Source of the DNA: CAG-791 sp963629395 | Lineage (GTDB): Bacteria; Bacillota; Clostridia; Lachnospirales; Lachnospiraceae | Length of the DNA: 64,000 nucleotides | Direction: 5' to 3' | NCBI GenBank assembly: GCA_963629395.1 | Contig: CAVGIV010000002.1 | Span: forward strand, 14,515 to 78,514 | Shown: positions 9,364 to 16,870 of the stretch, in pieces | Position numbering within the stretch: position 1 is the stretch's first letter | Layout of the letters: each line of letters starts with the position of its first letter | The notes under the pieces: model-generated | Databases searched by the model: none | Told to the model about the DNA's origin: nothing | The model's input: only the letters and a program-made list of their open reading frames with translations | Position numbers and translations under genes: made by a program

Positions 9364-9396
9364 AAAAAGGCCGGAACATCCGAAGATGCTCCGGCC
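9364..9396 (-). terminator. Attenuator-type terminator between SCIFF and its maturase
   Basis: On the minus strand the RNA reads GGCCGGAGCA, an eight-base loop, then TGTTCCGGCC followed by five U. The ten-base-pair stem (9369-9378 with 9387-9396) has one G-U pair. It lies 86 bases after the SCIFF stop and 23 bases before the maturase start. Partial read-through would give many peptide copies per enzyme. Confidence 0.85.
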
Positions 9397-9482
9397 TGCT
9401 ATCTCTTGATCGAAATGCTCTGCTCTCAGAAGGGAAGACTAAAAAGAGGCTTCCTTTCCGCAAGTCCTCTGCCGCTGTGTGA

Positions 9483-9629
9483 TCAGTTCTCCTTGTTCTC
9501 GCAATCCTGGTTCGCAATTCCGCAGCTGGTCTTGCATGCGCTCTGGCAGGAAGTCTGGCACTCGCCGCATCCGCCGTTCTCTGCGCTCTTAGCCATATCA
9601 CGTGTGTTCAGAGTCATAATGTGCTTCAT
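9483..9629 (-). CDS. scfA: SCIFF ribosomal peptide precursor (48 aa, six cysteines)
   Basis: This short gene encodes 48 residues starting MKHIMTLNTRDMAKSA, with six cysteines at positions 21, 24, 28, 32, 36 and 43 in the spacing GCGECQTSCQSACKTSC. It matches the SCIFF family (six cysteines in forty-five residues), a peptide nearly universal in Clostridia. AGGGAGG lies eight bases before the ATG. Threonines 27 and 34 are plausible thioether partners for the cysteines, by analogy with studied members. A promoter lies just upstream, and the maturase gene follows after a terminator-like hairpin. The final fate of the mature peptide is not known for the family. Confidence 0.95.
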   Translation of the reverse strand: MKHIMTLNTRDMAKSAENGGCGECQTSCQSACKTSCGIANQDCENKEN

Positions 9630-9675
9630 TATCATATCCTCCCTTAATTGGATTTATATCAAACAATTATTCTAT

Positions 9676-9705
9676 ATACTACCTATTCTCTCGCGTCCTT
9701 GTCAA
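9676..9705 (-). promoter_or_regulatory. Promoter of the SCIFF gene
   Basis: On the minus strand a perfect -35 box TTGACA (9700-9705) is followed after 18 bases by TAGTAT (9676-9681, 4 of 6 consensus). The predicted transcript starts about 40 bases before the SCIFF ATG, within an AT-rich stretch. It may also supply the maturase and, by read-through, the left glycan operon. Confidence 0.7.
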
Positions 9706-9778
9706 GGCGAATATATAGGCCGTCACACTGCATAGGTGCACGTCTGCGATGGTTCCTGGGGCAAAAGCGCTATCGCCC

Positions 9779-10537
9779 TCACCATCTGGGATATCCGCCG
9801 CAGCAAAGGCCTCCGCCCCCGCAGCAAAGATTCAGTGCCGCGTTCAAAAGACAGAGCTTGAGGCACCATCCGGCTGTACTGGACGGACCGGAACCATAGG
9901 GATTTTGTCTCTCCTGGTACCACGTGGATCCTGCACTCATTCGCTGCACCAGATCCTGATAAATCTGATTGCCCGGCTCCATCTGGGCCGCGTTCTTGGC
10001 ATACTGAAGTGCCACCACATTATTGCCGAGCCCGGAATTGGCAATTGCACTGTAGTAGTACCACTGAGCAGATCGGTTGGTAATGCTGTTTAATACATTC
10101 AGTGCTTCCTGATAGTGCCGGCTGTTTATATAGTTCACTGCCGCCTGCAGGCGGATCGAATCCTCGTCCTGATTCTGACTCTGTCTCTGGTAGCTCCTCT
10201 GCTGACCGGAGAACCCTCCGAAACCGCCACCGAAAAACTCATTCCAGAAATCACCGTATCCCTCCTGCCAGGAGGATTCCTGATAGCTTCTGCCCCCTGC
10301 GGCGCCGGAGCCCCCGTAGGATCCCGATCCGGCACTGCTGTAGGGGTGCTGCCGCTCGTACATAACCTGTTTATAGGCCGCCTGCACCTGTTTGAATTTT
10401 TCTTCTGCCTGCTCCTTATTGGGATTGTTGATGTTGGAATCCGGATGATATTTGCGCGACAGAGTCCGATATGCTTTTTTGACCTCGTCATCCGAGGCAT
10501 CCCGGGATACCCCCAGGATTTGATAGGGATCAGACAT
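9779..10537 (-). CDS. J-domain (DnaJ-like) protein with tetratricopeptide-like region
   Basis: The 252-residue protein starts with a J domain (MSDPYQILGVSRDAS) that carries HPD at 31-33, the motif that stimulates Hsp70 ATPase. A Gly/Ser/Tyr/Gln-rich linker follows (about 70-125). Next comes a helical repeat-like part with NYINSRHYQEALNVLN and ALQYAKNAAQMEPGN, resembling tetratricopeptide repeats. The C-terminus is cysteine- and glycine-rich (LNLCCGGGGLCCGG). The start at 10537 has AAGGAAGGG upstream and overlaps the end of the DUF5685 gene by eight bases, so the two are probably translationally coupled. It lacks the zinc-finger and C-terminal domains of classic DnaJ, so it is a specialised DnaK co-chaperone rather than the main one. 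Confidence 0.87.
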   Translation of the reverse strand: MSDPYQILGVSRDASDDEVKKAYRTLSRKYHPDSNINNPNKEQAEEKFKQVQAAYKQVMYERQHPYSSAGSGSYGGSGAAGGRSYQESSWQEGYGDFWNEFFGGGFGGFSGQQRSYQRQSQNQDEDSIRLQAAVNYINSRHYQEALNVLNSITNRSAQWYYYSAIANSGLGNNVVALQYAKNAAQMEPGNQIYQDLVQRMSAGSTWYQERQNPYGSGPSSTAGWCLKLCLLNAALNLCCGGGGLCCGGYPRW

Positions 10538-11384
10538 CCTGCTGCCCTTCCTTTCCGAAATTGCCGCTGCGTGCGGCACGAACGCTATTGTATCTGGTCC
10601 AGACGCCCGAGTAAAGAATATTGCGGAGAATCGGGAGATTCTCTACGCACGGAAGCAGCTCAAAAGCCTCGCAGCTGCGGGATATCATCATAGTCAGAAT
10701 CTGTCTCACCTTCTCATCAAACTCCGGATCATCCTTCATAGTCAGGAACGGATTATAGCTTCCGCTTTTCGCATCCTTTTCCAGATCATCATACGCATCC
10801 ATAAGGTACACAAATTTGCCAAGGTAAAACCCCATCTGCCGCAGCGGCACCTCCCAGTCGTCCTCTCGGACTGCAAAGAGCTCCGACATGATGTCACCAA
10901 AATACCCTGCCACCTTATCAATATCTGTTTCCTTTTCGGCCTCCGATGCATGCAGCCGGTCCAGCCTGTCCTTGATGACCGCTGCCTTATGTCCGTAATC
11001 AGCTCCGGCCCTTGTACTTTTTTTCTTCAGGAGCTTCGACGCCAGAAGCTTATGCATCTTATGCTCATCACTCCAATCATCAAGGCATGAATAATAAGAC
11101 AAAATGATATTCATATCCGCTGCGTATTCGGTAAACTCATTGCAGCGCGTTGTGTGCTTCTCGAAGGGATGCGCAATGCATCTGGTTTCTCCCAGCTCAT
11201 CACCGGCATCGTACAGATCGCTCAGCAGCAGAATAAGGAATGTCATGTCGTAGGTCAGTGTCATCTGTCCGGAGATCCCGTACTGTTCACGCAGCATCCT
11301 GCAAAGGCCACAGTAATAGGAGCGGTACACCCCCACCTCACGAACCTTCAGCTCCTGCTCATTAATGACAACGTAGCCAAACAT
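10530..11384 (-). CDS. DUF5685 family protein
   Basis: A 284-residue, mostly alpha-helical protein beginning MFGYVVINEQELKVRE, followed by YRSYYCGLCRMLREQYG near residues 21-37. These are hallmarks of the DUF5685 family of Firmicutes. Cysteines are prominent (Cys26, Cys29 and further ones), and the pattern of acidic helical stretches recalls all-helical enzyme folds, but no catalytic motif can be named. It overlaps the downstream J-domain gene by eight bases and is preceded by a zinc-ribbon membrane protein gene, suggesting a three-gene unit. AAAGGGGAAAGG precedes the ATG. The function is unknown. The recurring pairing with a J protein suggests a client or partner relationship, which is inference. 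Confidence 0.82.
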   Translation of the reverse strand: MFGYVVINEQELKVREVGVYRSYYCGLCRMLREQYGISGQMTLTYDMTFLILLLSDLYDAGDELGETRCIAHPFEKHTTRCNEFTEYAADMNIILSYYSCLDDWSDEHKMHKLLASKLLKKKSTRAGADYGHKAAVIKDRLDRLHASEAEKETDIDKVAGYFGDIMSELFAVREDDWEVPLRQMGFYLGKFVYLMDAYDDLEKDAKSGSYNPFLTMKDDPEFDEKVRQILTMMISRSCEAFELLPCVENLPILRNILYSGVWTRYNSVRAARSGNFGKEGQQDV

Positions 11385-11418
11385 AACCTTTCCCCTTTAC
11401 CTCTGAATCTGCAGCCGC

Positions 11419-11895
11419 TTAGGAGCGCTTTTTAAACTCCTTTCCGCATTTGGGACAACGGACCATTATTTTGCCCTTCCCCTTTGGAATCCGAATCTTC
11501 TGACCGCACTGCGGGCACTTGTAGATATGGAAGCCTGCATTTTTCTTTCTCTGTTCGCTGGCATATGCTGCTTTATACGAAAGACCCCGAATCTGGGCTC
11601 CAAGCTTCCCGAAAAAAGCTCCTACAGACCGTCCAAAGCCGCTGCTGCGGAGCTTCGCCGTAATCTCAAGGTATTTCTGGTTCTCCTGGTACCTCTTTGC
11701 GATGTTGCGTGAGAACATTCGAAAATACATATAAACCAGCAGCAGCAAGGAAATCCACCACAGCACCGGCATGCGCAGAAACATTTCCAGAACAATCAGA
11801 ACCAGAATGACGCCGGAAAGAAACTGTCCGAATTTGTCGGCCCCATAGCGTCCCTGCATAAACTGAATAAACTTATAACGAAAGCGATCCCACAT
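11419..11895 (-). CDS. Zinc-ribbon membrane protein
   Basis: The 158-residue protein has an N-terminal amphipathic start (MWDRFRYKFIQFMQGRYG), one or two membrane spans near residues 25-60 (GVILVLIVLEMFLRMPVLWW and the following hydrophobic run) and a soluble C-terminus. That C-terminus ends in a zinc ribbon with two C-P-x-C knuckles (CPQCGQKIRIPKGKGK and VRCPKCGKEF). The ATG at 11895 follows AAGGTAGGAG; an upstream in-frame TTG at 11916 is less convincing. It lies 34 bases before DUF5685 and probably shares its transcript. The topology would put the ribbon in the cytoplasm. The role is unknown; nucleic-acid or protein binding by the ribbon is the usual guess. Confidence 0.75.
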   Translation of the reverse strand: MWDRFRYKFIQFMQGRYGADKFGQFLSGVILVLIVLEMFLRMPVLWWISLLLLVYMYFRMFSRNIAKRYQENQKYLEITAKLRSSGFGRSVGAFFGKLGAQIRGLSYKAAYASEQRKKNAGFHIYKCPQCGQKIRIPKGKGKIMVRCPKCGKEFKKRS

Positions 11896-12000
11896 AGCTC
11901 CTACCTTCACGTGCAAAAATACATTTAATCAATACAGAAGTATTTTTATCCCGGCGCTGTTGAATTGCAATGAAGGAACCTCAAAAATACTATTAAAAAA

Positions 12001-12031
12001 GAATAAAGGCAGCACATATTCATGTGCTGCC
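12001..12031 (-). terminator. Terminator of the infC-rpmI-rplT operon
   Basis: The sequences 12008-12017 and 12022-12031 form a perfect ten-base-pair stem with a four-base loop. On the minus strand it is followed by TTTATTCTTTTTT. It lies about 80 bases after the rplT stop and fits an intrinsic terminator for the ribosomal operon. Confidence 0.88.
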
Positions 12032-12112
12032 TTTTCGCCGCCGGGCGCGCCCGGACGAAAGTCCAGGCAAACGCGAATGCGGTTTTAAACACTCTATGCT
12101 GATCAGATGCTC

Positions 12113-12466
12113 TTAGATGCTCTTCTTTGCAGTCTCTGCCAGTGCAGCAAATCCTGCAGCATCGTTCACTGCCATCTCTGCAAGCATCTTGCGGTTGATG
12201 TCAATGCCGGCAACCTTCAGACCATGCATCAGCTGGCTGTAGGAAAGTCCGTTGATTCTTGCAGCTGCATTGATACGTGCGATCCAAAGAGCTCTCATGT
12301 CTCTCTTGCGAAGCTTTCTGCCCTCGAACGCAGAATTCTGCGCTCTCATAACCGACTGCTTGGCAACTCTGTACTGACTGGATCTAGCTCCTCTATAGCC
12401 CTTCGCAAGCTTCAGAACTCTGTTGTGCTTCTTCTTGGCGTTCAAGCCACCCTTAACTCTTGCCAT
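12113..12466 (-). CDS. rplT: 50S ribosomal protein L20
   Basis: The 117-residue basic protein begins MARVKGGLNAKKKHNRVLKL and shows the standard L20 pattern throughout, including GYRGARSSQYRVAKQ and RKRDMRALWIARINAA, at the usual family length. L20 binds 23S rRNA early in large-subunit assembly. In low-GC Gram-positives it also represses its own operon by acting on the infC leader. It is the last gene of infC-rpmI-rplT and is followed by an intrinsic terminator. There is nothing unusual in the coding region. Confidence 0.99.
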   Translation of the reverse strand: MARVKGGLNAKKKHNRVLKLAKGYRGARSSQYRVAKQSVMRAQNSAFEGRKLRKRDMRALWIARINAAARINGLSYSQLMHGLKVAGIDINRKMLAEMAVNDAAGFAALAETAKKSI

Positions 12467-12504
12467 TTCTGATTACCTCCATACAATCCTGTCATGCACC
12501 CGAA

Positions 12505-12702
12505 TTAAAGGTAAGGCATGATCTTCTTCATATTCTTTACATTCGTTGCATCCGTAACTGCAGGCTGACGAAGGTTTCTCTTTCTCTTCGTGCTCTTCTT
12601 GGTAAGGATGTGACGCTTGTACGCCTTGCTGCGGACAAGCTTGCCATTTCCGCTAAGCTTGAATCTCTTGGCAGCGGATCTGTTTGTTTTCATTCTAGGC
12701 AT
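12505..12702 (-). CDS. rpmI: 50S ribosomal protein L35
   Basis: The 65-residue basic protein MPRMKTNRSAAKRFKLSG ends NMKKIMPYL, matching L35 in length and sequence. The start at 12702 was chosen because AGAAGGAGGAACT stands just upstream; a longer frame adds nine residues not found in the family. L35 is a large-subunit protein encoded between infC and rplT in most bacteria, as here, with short gaps on both sides, so the three are co-transcribed. Confidence 0.98.
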   Translation of the reverse strand: MPRMKTNRSAAKRFKLSGNGKLVRSKAYKRHILTKKSTKRKRNLRQPAVTDATNVKNMKKIMPYL

Positions 12703-12774
12703 ATCTAGTTCCTCCTTCTGCTCCGGCATCTGCCGGTCTGTTCTATCCTAAATCGCCGTTTCTGTCGTCCGATA

Positions 12775-13323
12775 CTATCCGTTCTTCTTCTGTACCAGAA
12801 ACAGGGACATGGATCTTCCTTCCACCTTCGGTGCCTTATCCACCACAGCGATATCCACCAATGCGTTGGCAAAATCAGTCAGAATGTGAATGCTGTCATT
12901 CATATGCGCCATCTCGCGGCCGCGGAAGCGAAGCGTCACCTTTACGCGATCGCCTCTCTCCAGGAATTTTCTGGCAGAGCCAATCTTGGTATTCAGATCA
13001 TTCTGGTCAATGTTGGGAGACATACGAATTTCCTTGATCTCCACTACATGCTGCTTCTTCTTGGCTTCCTTCTCCTTGCGAAGGCGCTCGTACTTGAACT
13101 TGCCGTAATCGATAATCCGGCACACCGGCGGCTGTGCGGTTGCTGCGATCAGTACCAGATCCAGTTCCGCATCTCTGGCCATCCTTCTGGCATCCTCTGT
13201 GGGCATGACACCAAGCTGCTCGCCGTCCGCCCCGATCACGCGGACCTCTTTGTCACGGATCTGCTCATTGATAGGCGTCTCCGGTCTGCGCTGCTGTCTT
13301 CGGTTAAAGCTGTTGTTATTAAT
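12775..13323 (-). CDS. infC: Translation initiation factor IF-3, with AUU start codon
   Basis: The 182-residue protein contains the IF-3 N-domain (PINEQIRDKEVRVIG, then GVMPTEDARRMARDAELDLV), the linker helix (YERLRKEKEAKKKQHV) and the C-domain (MSPNIDQNDLNTKIGSARKF to the VQKKNG end). IF-3 binds the 30S subunit and checks start codons. The start is placed at the ATT codon 13321-13323 because GAGGAGG lies eight bases before it, and rare AUU starts on infC are a known self-regulating feature. The upstream GTG at 13371 falls inside the leader terminator stem, and the ATG at 13344 lies between the terminator and the ribosome site. The gene heads the infC-rpmI-rplT operon. Confidence 0.95.
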   Translation of the reverse strand: MNNNSFNRRQQRRPETPINEQIRDKEVRVIGADGEQLGVMPTEDARRMARDAELDLVLIAATAQPPVCRIIDYGKFKYERLRKEKEAKKKQHVVEIKEIRMSPNIDQNDLNTKIGSARKFLERGDRVKVTLRFRGREMAHMNDSIHILTDFANALVDIAVVDKAPKVEGRSMSLFLVQKKNG

Positions 13324-13545
13324 GGGTTTACCCTCCTCATCCATTAAAAAAACTGACGGCAGATCTCCCACCGTCAGTTCCAGTCACACACCCAAAGCAA
13401 ATCCATACCTTCCCTCATCCGGGAATATACAGACCCGCATTCTGCGAAACCAAATGAACTCTGCCGACGCCCGTAGATGGCCGGTCAGGTGAGAGCCTTG
13501 CTCTGCTTCTTTTCGATTGTCCGCGGCACCCGCCGCCTCAATCTC
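13324..13545 (-). ncRNA. infC operon 5' leader (L20-type regulatory leader)
   Basis: About 220 bases separate the predicted transcription start near 13545 from the infC AUU start. The stretch ends in the terminator at 13346-13379 and contains no convincing open frame. The arrangement of promoter, long leader, terminator, infC, rpmI and rplT is that of the L20 leader of Firmicutes, in which free L20 favours termination. The assignment rests on position and the terminator. A covariance search would be needed to confirm the L20-binding fold. Confidence 0.65.
13346..13379 (-). terminator. Leader attenuator upstream of infC (L20 leader type)
   Basis: On the minus strand, AACTGACGG and CCGTCAGTT form a nine-base-pair stem (13371-13379 with 13351-13359) with an eleven-base loop. 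A run of seven U ends about 22 bases before the infC start. An intrinsic terminator directly ahead of infC matches the L20 autoregulatory leader known from Bacillus. The competing antiterminator was not worked out here. Confidence 0.82.
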
Positions 13546-13551
13546 ACATAC

Positions 13552-13579
13552 ATTATCACAAGTGGTCGATTTCTGTCAA
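13552..13579 (-). promoter_or_regulatory. Promoter of the infC-rpmI-rplT operon
   Basis: Minus strand: perfect TTGACA (13574-13579), a 16-base spacer, then GATAAT (13552-13557) preceded by TGT, an extended -10. This is a near-consensus housekeeping promoter, as expected for a ribosomal operon. Confidence 0.85.
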
Positions 13580-13596
13580 CCACCTTTTACGTATTC

Positions 13597-13749
13597 GTAA
13601 CTATTCAGAGCCCATTCGCAAAATCGCTGCTTCGCAGCTTTCCTTTTGCTCATGTGGCGTTCTCGCCACATAAATTTGCAAAAATGTGCTCGTTAATGCA
13701 AGCATTACTCGCTCATTTTATGCAAATTTGCCTGGCTCTGGATAGTTAC
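13597..13749. repeat. 153-bp palindromic element with terminal inverted repeats (repeat family copy A)
   Basis: GTAACTATTCAGAGCC at 13597-13612 is matched in inverted orientation by GGCTCTGGATAGTTAC at 13734-13749 (15 of 16). Inside are two hairpins, GCTGC-TTC-GCAGC (13626-13638) and ATGTGGCG/CGCCACAT (13652-13671), and a larger near-palindrome over about 13672-13731. Similar left halves occur at 17702, 23308, 49072 and 50150. The element carries no gene, and its right end contains the TAA stop of the neighbouring asparagine synthase. It looks like a small non-autonomous element or a structured intergenic repeat. Confidence 0.75.
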
Positions 13750-15647
13750 ACGTATTCTTCCTCGTACCAGGCCTGCAGCATCAGAATATACCAGATCTGC
13801 GGACGCCAGATATCCCGTTCAATAAAATCCTCCCAGATTCTGCGCACGACAGCAGGATCCAGTAGCCCCTGACGGCGCACCTTGTCCTCCGCAATGAGTG
13901 CCTCGGCCCACTCCCGCAGTTCTTTTGTCTTCAGCCATTTTCTCAGCGGAATGGAGAAGCCTTTTTTGGGCCGGTCCATCATTTCCCTGGGCACATACCG
14001 GTAGAGGACATCCCGCAGGACCACCTTCCCCGTATCTCCATCCCGAAGATACGAAACCGGCAGCGTCCATGCAAATTCAACCACATCCCTGTCCAGAAAC
14101 GGCACCCTAGTCTCCAGAGATACCGCCATAGCTGTCCGGTCGACCTTCACCAGAATATCATCCGGATGATACATCCGAAGATCCATCAGCATGACATCGT
14201 GATAAACTTCGCCCGTTATGTCCGCCCCCACCGGGTGATAGGCATACGGAAGCTCCTCATGGCACAGAGCGATCTTCTTCAGCAGAGGATCTGCCTCATA
14301 CGAAAGCCGGAATATTTCCTCCGGCCCCTTTGCCATCAGAATGCGGCTCTTTACCGCGGTAAGCTCTCTTTTCGGCAGCGGGCCGTAAAGAGCAGCCGCA
14401 CCTGCAGCCCTTCGAATGGGATAAGGGATGTTCTTTATTTTGTTCCACTTTCTCGCCGTAGATGCATAATTCAGATATCCGGCAAAAAGCTCATCTCCTG
14501 CATCTCCCGACAGCGAAACCGTCACGTGCTCTCTTGTGAGCTTGCTGACAAGGTAGGTCGGAATCTGTGAGGAATCCGCAAAGGGCTCCGCGAACATGGA
14601 AGGCAGCAGCGGAATGACGCTTCTGGCGTCCTCCTCCGTGATGGTCATTTCGGTATGCTCCGTCCCCAGGTGTCTTGCAATCTCTCCGGCACAGTCTGCC
14701 TCGTTGTAGGACGGGTCATTCATCCCGATCGTAAAGGTCCGGACCTTTCTGTCACTCTGCGCCTGCATAAGTGCAACGATTGTACTGGAATCAATGCCCG
14801 CAGACAAAAACGCCCCCAAGGGAACATCCGCCACCATCTGATCACGGATGGAGCTGCGAAGAAGTCTCTCCAGTTCCTCCGATGCCTCCTGACGCGTGCC
14901 CCGGAACAGATTTTTTTGTCCGCGGACCGCCGTTTCAGTCATAGACCAGTAGGCTTCCTGCCGCACCTGATCCTTGCCGTACGGAAAATCCACCGTCAGC
15001 ACAGTGCCGGGCTCCAGCTTCCGAATTCCTTCATAAATCGTATACGGCGCCGGTATAACGCCAAACTCCAGATAGATATCCAGCACCTCGCGGCAGATTG
15101 GATTGGAGAACCCCTCTACTGCGCGAATGCTTCCAAGATCAGAAGCGAAAACAAAACGATCTCCCACCCAGCCATAATATAAGGGCTTTTCACCCACGCG
15201 GTCCCGGGCCAGCGTCAGCCGGCGGCTTTCCGGCTCGTAGACAGCGATGGCGAACATTCCCTTGCACAGAGCAAGAGCCTTCTCCATTCCGTAAAATTCA
15301 ATTGCCTCCTGCAGCACCTCCGTATCGCAGGTGCTGCGCAGGGTCAGTTTGCGCCCCTTTTTGGCAAGAGCCTTCTCCAGCTCTCGGCGTACCACCGCAT
15401 AATTGTAGATTTCTCCGTTGTAAACAATGACCGTTTTCCCGGAATGAGACAGCATCGGCTGCGCTCCGTTCTGCGACAGGTCAAGAATGGAAAGCCGCTG
15501 ATGCCCCAGCGTGCATAATCCATCCTCTGATACCCACGTTCCGCCGCCGTCCGGCCCTCTGTGCAGCATCCGATCCCGCATCCTCTGCATATTGCCCCGC
15601 TGATCCGTGATCTTCCCCGTATTCAATATACCTGCAATTCCGCACAT
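13746..15647 (-). CDS. asnB: Asparagine synthase (glutamine-hydrolysing), second copy
   Basis: The 633-residue protein has Cys2 (MCGIAG), RGPDGGG at 30-36 and YNGEIYNY at 76-83 in the glutaminase half, and SAGIDSS at 282-288 in the synthetase half. The last is the usual S-G-G-x-D-S-S with Ala at the second position. It makes asparagine from aspartate and glutamine, and unlike the copy at 2915 it stands apart from glycan genes, so it is the better candidate for the housekeeping enzyme. AAGAGGAAGG precedes the ATG. Its stop codon lies inside the terminal repeat of the palindromic element. The gap to the upstream kinase gene holds a hairpin, so it may use its own promoter, though none is obvious. 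Confidence 0.93.
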   Translation of the reverse strand: MCGIAGILNTGKITDQRGNMQRMRDRMLHRGPDGGGTWVSEDGLCTLGHQRLSILDLSQNGAQPMLSHSGKTVIVYNGEIYNYAVVRRELEKALAKKGRKLTLRSTCDTEVLQEAIEFYGMEKALALCKGMFAIAVYEPESRRLTLARDRVGEKPLYYGWVGDRFVFASDLGSIRAVEGFSNPICREVLDIYLEFGVIPAPYTIYEGIRKLEPGTVLTVDFPYGKDQVRQEAYWSMTETAVRGQKNLFRGTRQEASEELERLLRSSIRDQMVADVPLGAFLSAGIDSSTIVALMQAQSDRKVRTFTIGMNDPSYNEADCAGEIARHLGTEHTEMTITEEDARSVIPLLPSMFAEPFADSSQIPTYLVSKLTREHVTVSLSGDAGDELFAGYLNYASTARKWNKIKNIPYPIRRAAGAAALYGPLPKRELTAVKSRILMAKGPEEIFRLSYEADPLLKKIALCHEELPYAYHPVGADITGEVYHDVMLMDLRMYHPDDILVKVDRTAMAVSLETRVPFLDRDVVEFAWTLPVSYLRDGDTGKVVLRDVLYRYVPREMMDRPKKGFSIPLRKWLKTKELREWAEALIAEDKVRRQGLLDPAVVRRIWEDFIERDIWRPQIWYILMLQAWYEEEYV

Positions 15648-15701
15648 AGGCCTTCCTCTTACCCGGTTTGGAAACGGTTACTGTAAAAATCCACAGCAAC
15701 A

Positions 15702-15741
15702 GCTGCGTGCCTGGGCGAGCTTGTTCGCGCAGACACGCAGC
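15702..15741 (-). terminator. Hairpin after the ROK kinase gene
   Basis: The arms 15702-15718 and 15725-15741 form a 17-base stem with one mismatch and one G-U pair. It starts about 50 bases after the kinase stop. The following minus-strand sequence TGTTGCTGTGGATTTTT holds its U tract some distance from the stem, so termination may be partial. Confidence 0.55.
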
Positions 15742-15789
15742 CGCTGATTTTATTTGTGGTGGTGCCTGCTCGGACAGCTTTCCCACAAT

Positions 15790-16740
15790 CTACTGCAGCA
15801 CCATGCGCACTGCTCCGTACATGCCTGCATCATTGCCAAGCTCTGCTAGTCGGAAAACCGTCTTGCGGCATGCATGGAACGCAGCCGGCATGTAGTATTT
15901 CTCCACCACGTCCAGGACCATCTGCCCCGCCTTGGAAACGCCGCCGCCGATAACAACCACATCCGGATCAATGACCGCATTAATCATTGCCAGACCCTCG
16001 CCCAGCTTCTTCCCAAAGGCATCTACAACAGACAGCGCAAGTGCATCGCCCTTTTTAGCCTCATCAAAAATATCCTTTGCCTCCAACCATTCATCGTTGC
16101 AAAGGCTTGTTTTCTCCTGACCTGCTGCAATCTGCTTTCTGGCGATGCGAACAATACCGCTGGCCGAAGCAAACTGCTCAAGGCAGCCCTTTTTGCCGCA
16201 GTTGCAGGATTCCGTTTCATGATGGGAAATCAGCATATGGCCAATCTCGCCGCCGGCTCCATGGGCTCCCGGAAGAATTGCCCCGTTTATAATAATGCCT
16301 CCGCCGACGCCGGTTCCGAGCGTCACCATGATCACATTCTGATATCCTTTTCCGCCGCCTTTCCACTGTTCACCAAGGGCAGCGACGTTTGCATCATTTC
16401 CAACCTTCACCGGCATGCCGCCCAGCAGCCCCGAAAGTGTACCGGCAACGTCCACAACGCCCCAGTGCAGATTCACAGCTCCGTCTACAACACCTCCGGC
16501 AAGAACAGGCCCCGGAACACCGATGCCAATACCCGCTACATCCGCATCACTCCAGCCCTTTTCAGCAATCTTACTCTTCACCGATGCGGCCACATCCTCC
16601 AGAATGTGCCCGCCTTTATCTTCCTTCCTGGTCGGAATTTCCCACTTCTCCAGAAGCTCGCCTTCCCCGGCATCAAACACTCCAAGCTTAACGGTTGTTC
16701 CGCCGACATCAATACCGAATGCATATTTCCCCTGTTCCAT
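15790..16740 (-). CDS. glcK: ROK family glucokinase
   Basis: The 316-residue protein shows DVGGTTVKLG near residues 10-19 (phosphate-binding loop) and GTGVGGG, the second ATP-binding part. It also has the ROK zinc site, a conserved His (GHMLISHHET) followed by C-x-C-G-x2-G-C (CNCGKKGCLE). ROK kinases of this length and pattern phosphorylate glucose with ATP as the entry step to glycolysis. There is no N-terminal helix-turn-helix, so it is an enzyme rather than a ROK repressor. AGGAGG lies five bases before the ATG at 16740. A promoter stands 50-75 bases upstream. The sugar preference is inferred from the family. Confidence 0.92.
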   Translation of the reverse strand: MEQGKYAFGIDVGGTTVKLGVFDAGEGELLEKWEIPTRKEDKGGHILEDVAASVKSKIAEKGWSDADVAGIGIGVPGPVLAGGVVDGAVNLHWGVVDVAGTLSGLLGGMPVKVGNDANVAALGEQWKGGGKGYQNVIMVTLGTGVGGGIIINGAILPGAHGAGGEIGHMLISHHETESCNCGKKGCLEQFASASGIVRIARKQIAAGQEKTSLCNDEWLEAKDIFDEAKKGDALALSVVDAFGKKLGEGLAMINAVIDPDVVVIGGGVSKAGQMVLDVVEKYYMPAAFHACRKTVFRLAELGNDAGMYGAVRMVLQ

Positions 16741-16787
16741 ATATTCCTCCTGCTGCACATGCTCACACACAACCTTGTGCAGCTACC

Positions 16788-16816
16788 AGTATACCTTACC
16801 GCGCGAGTGGATACAA
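16788..16816 (-). promoter_or_regulatory. Promoter of the ROK glucokinase gene
   Basis: Minus strand: TTGTAT (16811-16816), a 17-base spacer, then TATACT (16788-16793, 5 of 6). The transcript would start about 40 bases before the gene. The -35 box is weak, so the call is moderate. Confidence 0.5.
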
Positions 16817-16870
16817 AGCTTTCGCGGCAGATAAGGCTCTGCACCGGCAAGACCAGCGAAGATTTCAATA

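Noticed and set aside
13324..13371. Longer IF-3 starting with GTG at 13371
   Set aside because: That GTG is in the leader terminator, and the extra residues do not belong to IF-3.
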